Source: Gammaproteobacteria bacterium (GTDB taxonomy: Bacteria > Pseudomonadota > Gammaproteobacteria > UBA9214). From it: a DNA stretch of 7,263 bases. Under the pieces are notes generated by a model. It made no database searches and was not told the DNA's origin. It saw only the letters and a program-made list of their open reading frames with translations. The position numbers were made by a program, and so were the translations under genes. Within the stretch, counting starts at the first letter, position 1. Each line of letters starts with the position of its first letter. The DNA is taken from positions 1 to 7,263 of the forward strand of contig DAOVVG010000121.1 in the NCBI GenBank assembly GCA_030632175.1, read 5' to 3'. Of this stretch, positions 5,834 to 7,263 are shown piece after piece.

Positions 5834-6001
5834 TTACTCTTTTTTATTCTCTTCCCGCCATTTTTTGTAGCAATCCAGGCCACAAAAATACAACACATAG
5901 TCGCTCACCTCTTCGACTTCTGCTTCAGATCGAGGTATCTCTTTAAGACATATCTCGCATGACACTTTCTCTGTCTCAGTAGGCTTTTCATGCTCATTCA
6001 T
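5834..6001 (-). CDS. DUF3330-like four-cysteine small protein
   Basis: A 55-residue acidic protein: an N-terminal Glu/Lys-rich stretch, CEIC (cysteines 15 and 18), LKEIPRSEAEVEEVSDYV, then FCGLDC (cysteines 40 and 44) and a lysine-rich tail YKKWREENKKE. The CxxC plus CGxxC arrangement should bind one zinc, as in small treble-clef or MYM-like domains, and the pattern agrees with DUF3330 as I recall it. ATG at 6001 has AGAGG six nt upstream. It starts 12 nt after the preceding 42-codon frame, so the two would be co-transcribed. Cytoplasmic by absence of a signal. Function unknown; a metal or redox sensing role is only a guess from the cysteines. Confidence 0.82.
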   Translation of the reverse strand: MNEHEKPTETEKVSCEICLKEIPRSEAEVEEVSDYVLYFCGLDCYKKWREENKKE

Positions 6002-6013
6002 AACATACCTCTT

Positions 6014-6142
6014 TCAATATAAGTAATGCGTATCCAGCACCATGCCTTTTTTCCAATCTGTATGTTTTCCCGCATCTAACAGTTGATATGCTGACACACG
6101 GGCCTGTATATCATGAATGAGTATTAACTGATTTTGCGCCAT
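6014..6142 (-). CDS. Possible 42-codon protein between SHOCT and DUF3330-like genes
   Basis: Translates as MAQNQLILIHDIQARVSAYQ, then LLDAGKHTDWKKGMVLDTHY and LY. I do not recognise it. It fits neatly into the gap, 29 nt after the SHOCT stop and 12 nt before the DUF3330-like start. The amino-acid make-up is protein-like: amphipathic helix then a charged turn and aromatic end. No ribosome binding site is visible before the ATG. The same frame is open upstream to a TGA near 6183 without another ATG, so a non-ATG start or a truncated gene is possible. Confidence 0.4.
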   Translation of the reverse strand: MAQNQLILIHDIQARVSAYQLLDAGKHTDWKKGMVLDTHYLY

Positions 6143-6171
6143 CGGTGCTGAATCCGGATACAGCAGGAACT

Positions 6172-6423
6172 TTATGAAGTTTCATTGCCGAGCGCCTTCT
6201 TCATTTCTTCGTACTCTTCCCTGGTTATTTCGCCTTTGGCGAAACGCTTGTCCAATATCTCACGCGCGCTTTCCAGATGTGATGTATCTCCCTCATGGGA
6301 ACCACAGCCGGGTGAACCCCTTCCAAACATTCCTCGCATGCAAAACAGCATCACCACAAAAAAGAATAGCGGAATTAACCACATGAAGCCGAATCCGTGT
6401 CCCCACCATTGTGTTGGATCCAT
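6172..6423 (-). CDS. Membrane-anchored SHOCT domain protein
   Basis: An 83-residue protein with one N-terminal membrane segment (about residues 12-31, MWLIPLFFFVVMLFCMRGMF), a Gly/Ser/Cys linker (GRGSPGCGSHEG) and a C-terminal SHOCT domain (about 50-80): REILDKRFAKGEITREEYEE then MKKAL. SHOCT is a short helical oligomerisation or interaction module often fused to membrane anchors; in such proteins it faces the cytoplasm. The tryptophan and histidine at the N-terminus (QWWGHGFG) are common in this class. ATG at 6423 has CGGAGA 8 nt upstream. It is the first gene of the small-protein run. A terminator at 6567-6595 isolates it from anything upstream, so its promoter should be within 6424-6566. 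Exact role unknown. Confidence 0.9.
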   Translation of the reverse strand: MDPTQWWGHGFGFMWLIPLFFFVVMLFCMRGMFGRGSPGCGSHEGDTSHLESAREILDKRFAKGEITREEYEEMKKALGNETS

Positions 6424-6466
6424 TGTTTTGTCTCCGTCAGTTTTGATTTGCCTGTATAGCGGTAAG

Positions 6467-6482
6467 CATAGCCCATGCTATG
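6467..6482 (-). promoter_or_regulatory. Inverted repeat upstream of the SHOCT gene, possible operator
   Basis: CATAGC-CCAT-GCTATG, a perfect 6-bp dyad 44 nt before the SHOCT start. It could be a transcription-factor site or a short RNA hairpin. A 10-bp palindrome TTATCGATAA lies about 30 nt further upstream (near 6508-6517). A poor TTGGAT/TTTTTA promoter with a 17-nt spacer can be drawn between them, but I do not rely on it. Confidence 0.3.
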
Positions 6483-6566
6483 GCGAATTGTGTTTTAAAA
6501 AGCATGGTTATCGATAAAATCCAAGATGCTGTGAACATCTGGTTTCGCTTGCGACCAACAGCAGAG

Positions 6567-6595
6567 AAAAGAAAGCCCCGCGATGCAGGGCTTTC
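6567..6595 (-). terminator. Intrinsic terminator upstream of the SHOCT operon
   Basis: On the minus strand GAAAGCCC, a 9-nt loop, GGGCTTTC and then TTTTC. The stem is 8 bp and perfect. It would stop transcription entering the SHOCT operon from the intron side. Confidence 0.75.
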
Positions 6596-6795
6596 GAGTT
6601 GACAAATTAAAGGGTGCCTCACTCTGATCTTGCCCCAGTAAAACGGACAGTTAGTTAGTGACTGGTTGTCATCATCTCATAAGTCAGCGTAGTTTCATGA
6701 GTGTCTGCATTAGAGTCTCCTGTCCTTTAGAAAAACCTTATTTAGAATCAGTCCCCAGATCGTTTTTCTGCCACCTTCGGACCTTTAGAGCAAAC

Positions 6796-6831
6796 AAAAA
6801 ACGGCGACCAACGAATGAACGAAAGCCGCCG
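6796..6831 (-). terminator. Intrinsic terminator with TTCGTTCATTCGTT loop
   Basis: On the minus strand CGGCGGCT, loop TTCGTTCATTCGTT, then GGTCGCCG followed by six T. The stem is 8 bp with two wobble pairs. It lies about 160 nt beyond the inferred intron 3' end. Its 3' arm and T-run closely resemble the terminator at 4440-4485, and its loop resembles that at 4507-4543. Confidence 0.7.
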
Positions 6832-6905
6832 CCGCTGATTTAGTCAATCCTTGATTTAACTCAGCATGGCAACCTTACCAGTTTTGGGATATTTATACCA
6901 AACAC

Positions 6906-6917
6906 GGGTCAGACCCC
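6906..6917. repeat. GGTCAGACCC dyad, copy 2
   Basis: GGGTCAGACCCC, sharing the ten-base core with 3304-3313. It lies 73 nt from the inferred intron end, in the 3' exon. Confidence 0.45.
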
Positions 6918-6989
6918 ATCTCTACACCTGAGCGACGCCGTCAGCGACTCGAAGCATCGGGGGGAGTGTGCCCTGGACTTCCTAAAACG

Positions 6990-7100
6990 GTAGAGTAGAG
7001 ATGTGGCGCGGTGGTCTAAGGTTCTGCCTATCTGTTGCCGCCCCTTTCGTCTGGCGGTGCCTCAATAGCCGAACCATCACTCCGTTTCCACATCCTCCTC
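6990..7100 (-). ncRNA. Group II intron domain VI with an extended arm
   Basis: After a GAU linker, minus-strand GAGGAG then GAUGUGG (7088-7094) pairs with CCACAUC (7000-7006), then UCUACUCUAC. A bulged A at 6996 lies seven nt from the inferred end, where the branch-point A is expected. The 81-nt apical part folds into GGUUC/GAACC (7071-7075 with 7020-7024), CUAU/AUAG (7065-7068 with 7028-7031) and CCGCC/GGCGG (7053-7057 with 7038-7042). Confidence 0.6.
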
Positions 7101-7103
7101 ATC

Positions 7104-7136
7104 GAACCGGACATGCAGATTTCCCGCATCCGGCTC
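7104..7136 (-). ncRNA. Group II intron domain V
   Basis: A 33-nt hairpin. Minus strand: GAGCCGGA pairs with UCCGGUUC (8 bp with one G-U), a UG bulge on the 3' side, then GCGG/CUGC under a GAAA-type apical loop. The AGC catalytic triad is at nucleotides 2-4. Canonical length is 34, so one base is missing near the apical loop. Confidence 0.88.
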
Positions 7137-7263
7137 TCGGACAAGACACATACCTTCGCACACGAAAGGTCTTACGCAGTTCACCTGACCCTCACACGGG
7201 ACCGTGTTATCCCGGTGCACATCAACCGAGCGCTCTGCACATAACCGCCAATGCCACCACCTG

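Larger units (their letters stand above)
6424..6989. other. Non-coding region between the intron 3' end and the SHOCT operon
   Basis: No supported gene in about 565 nt. It contains the SHOCT upstream region with its dyads, minus-strand terminators at 6567-6595 and 6796-6831, a stretch at 6625-6650 resembling an IS3-family end, a GGGTCAGACCCC dyad at 6906-6917, and the 3' exon sequence of the group II intron. The two terminators suggest at least one minus-strand transcript arriving from the intron side. Confidence 0.55.
6990..7263 (-). ncRNA. Group II intron, 3' portion (domains V and VI), continues beyond the window
   Basis: Identified from a near-canonical domain V (7104-7136) followed immediately by a helix with domain VI features that ends in CUACUCUAC at 6990. 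Upstream (7137-7263) are two hairpins, ACCTTTCG/CGAAGGT (7152-7170) and ACACGG/CCGTGT (7194-7207), probably in domain IV or III. None of the three minus-strand frames there reads as a convincing reverse-transcriptase C-terminus, so the intron-encoded protein, if any, must lie further upstream. The intron removes itself by lariat splicing and can move by retrohoming if it carries a maturase. The 3' boundary is inferred from the branch-point distance. Confidence 0.8.

Noticed and set aside
6437..6622. 61-codon minus-strand frame upstream of the SHOCT gene
   Set aside because: It passes through the terminator at 6567-6595 and lacks a ribosome binding site.
7004..7030. tRNA-like stretch GGCGCGGTGGTCTAAGG
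   Set aside because: No cloverleaf or T-loop follows; the segment is explained by the extended domain VI.
7137..7263. C-terminus of an intron-encoded reverse transcriptase
   Set aside because: All three minus-strand frames lack recognisable maturase or endonuclease motifs and two stop early; I cannot support a coding call.

Overview
This window reads as chromosomal DNA of a gammaproteobacterium. The adenylate kinase is a close match to the gammaproteobacterial long-LID type. The genus cannot be fixed from the sequence; a free-living environmental lineage such as a sulfur oxidiser is only a guess. Every protein gene I can support lies on the minus strand, so genes are read from high to low coordinates. 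I found no convincing plus-strand gene, tRNA, rRNA or CRISPR array.

Region by region, in the direction of transcription. (1) 7263-6990 is the 3' end of a group II intron: a near-canonical domain V at 7104-7136, then a domain VI whose arm carries about 80 extra nucleotides folded into nested helices. The upstream part of the intron lies outside the window. (2) 6989-6424 is non-coding. It has a GGTCAGACCC-type dyad, two minus-strand terminators (6796-6831, 6567-6595) and the promoter region of the next operon. (3) 6423-5113 is a run of small genes: a membrane-anchored SHOCT protein, a 42-codon unknown, a four-cysteine DUF3330-like protein, a DUF5619-like protein and a dodecin. A possible 19-codon leader ends one base before the dodecin start. 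(4) 5112-4248 is non-coding. It holds a ~320 bp MITE-like element with IS30-type inverted ends and two tandem minus-strand terminator hairpins, which may be the displaced end of the dodecin operon.

(5) adk (4247-3591) has a strong ribosome binding site and a strong terminator, so it looks like a single-gene unit. (6) After a structured 490 bp intergenic region comes a diguanylate cyclase (3097-1580) with an intact GGEEF active site and RxxD inhibitory site. (7) A perfect TATAAT box at 1519-1524 starts a three-gene group: thioredoxin (1484-1104), a secreted SIMPL/DUF541 protein overlapping it by ATGA (1107-418), and the start of a VanX/DdpX-type D-Ala-D-Ala dipeptidase (351 to beyond position 1).

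Functionally the window mixes housekeeping (adk, thioredoxin), signalling (c-di-GMP), envelope functions (SIMPL, dipeptidase) and a cluster of small proteins of mostly unknown role next to a flavin-binding dodecin. The two regions with mobile-element traces flank that small-gene cluster. I see no defence system or other clearly new multi-gene system. The best leads are the extended domain VI, the IS30-type MITE, the small-gene cluster and a loop sequence shared by two terminators.
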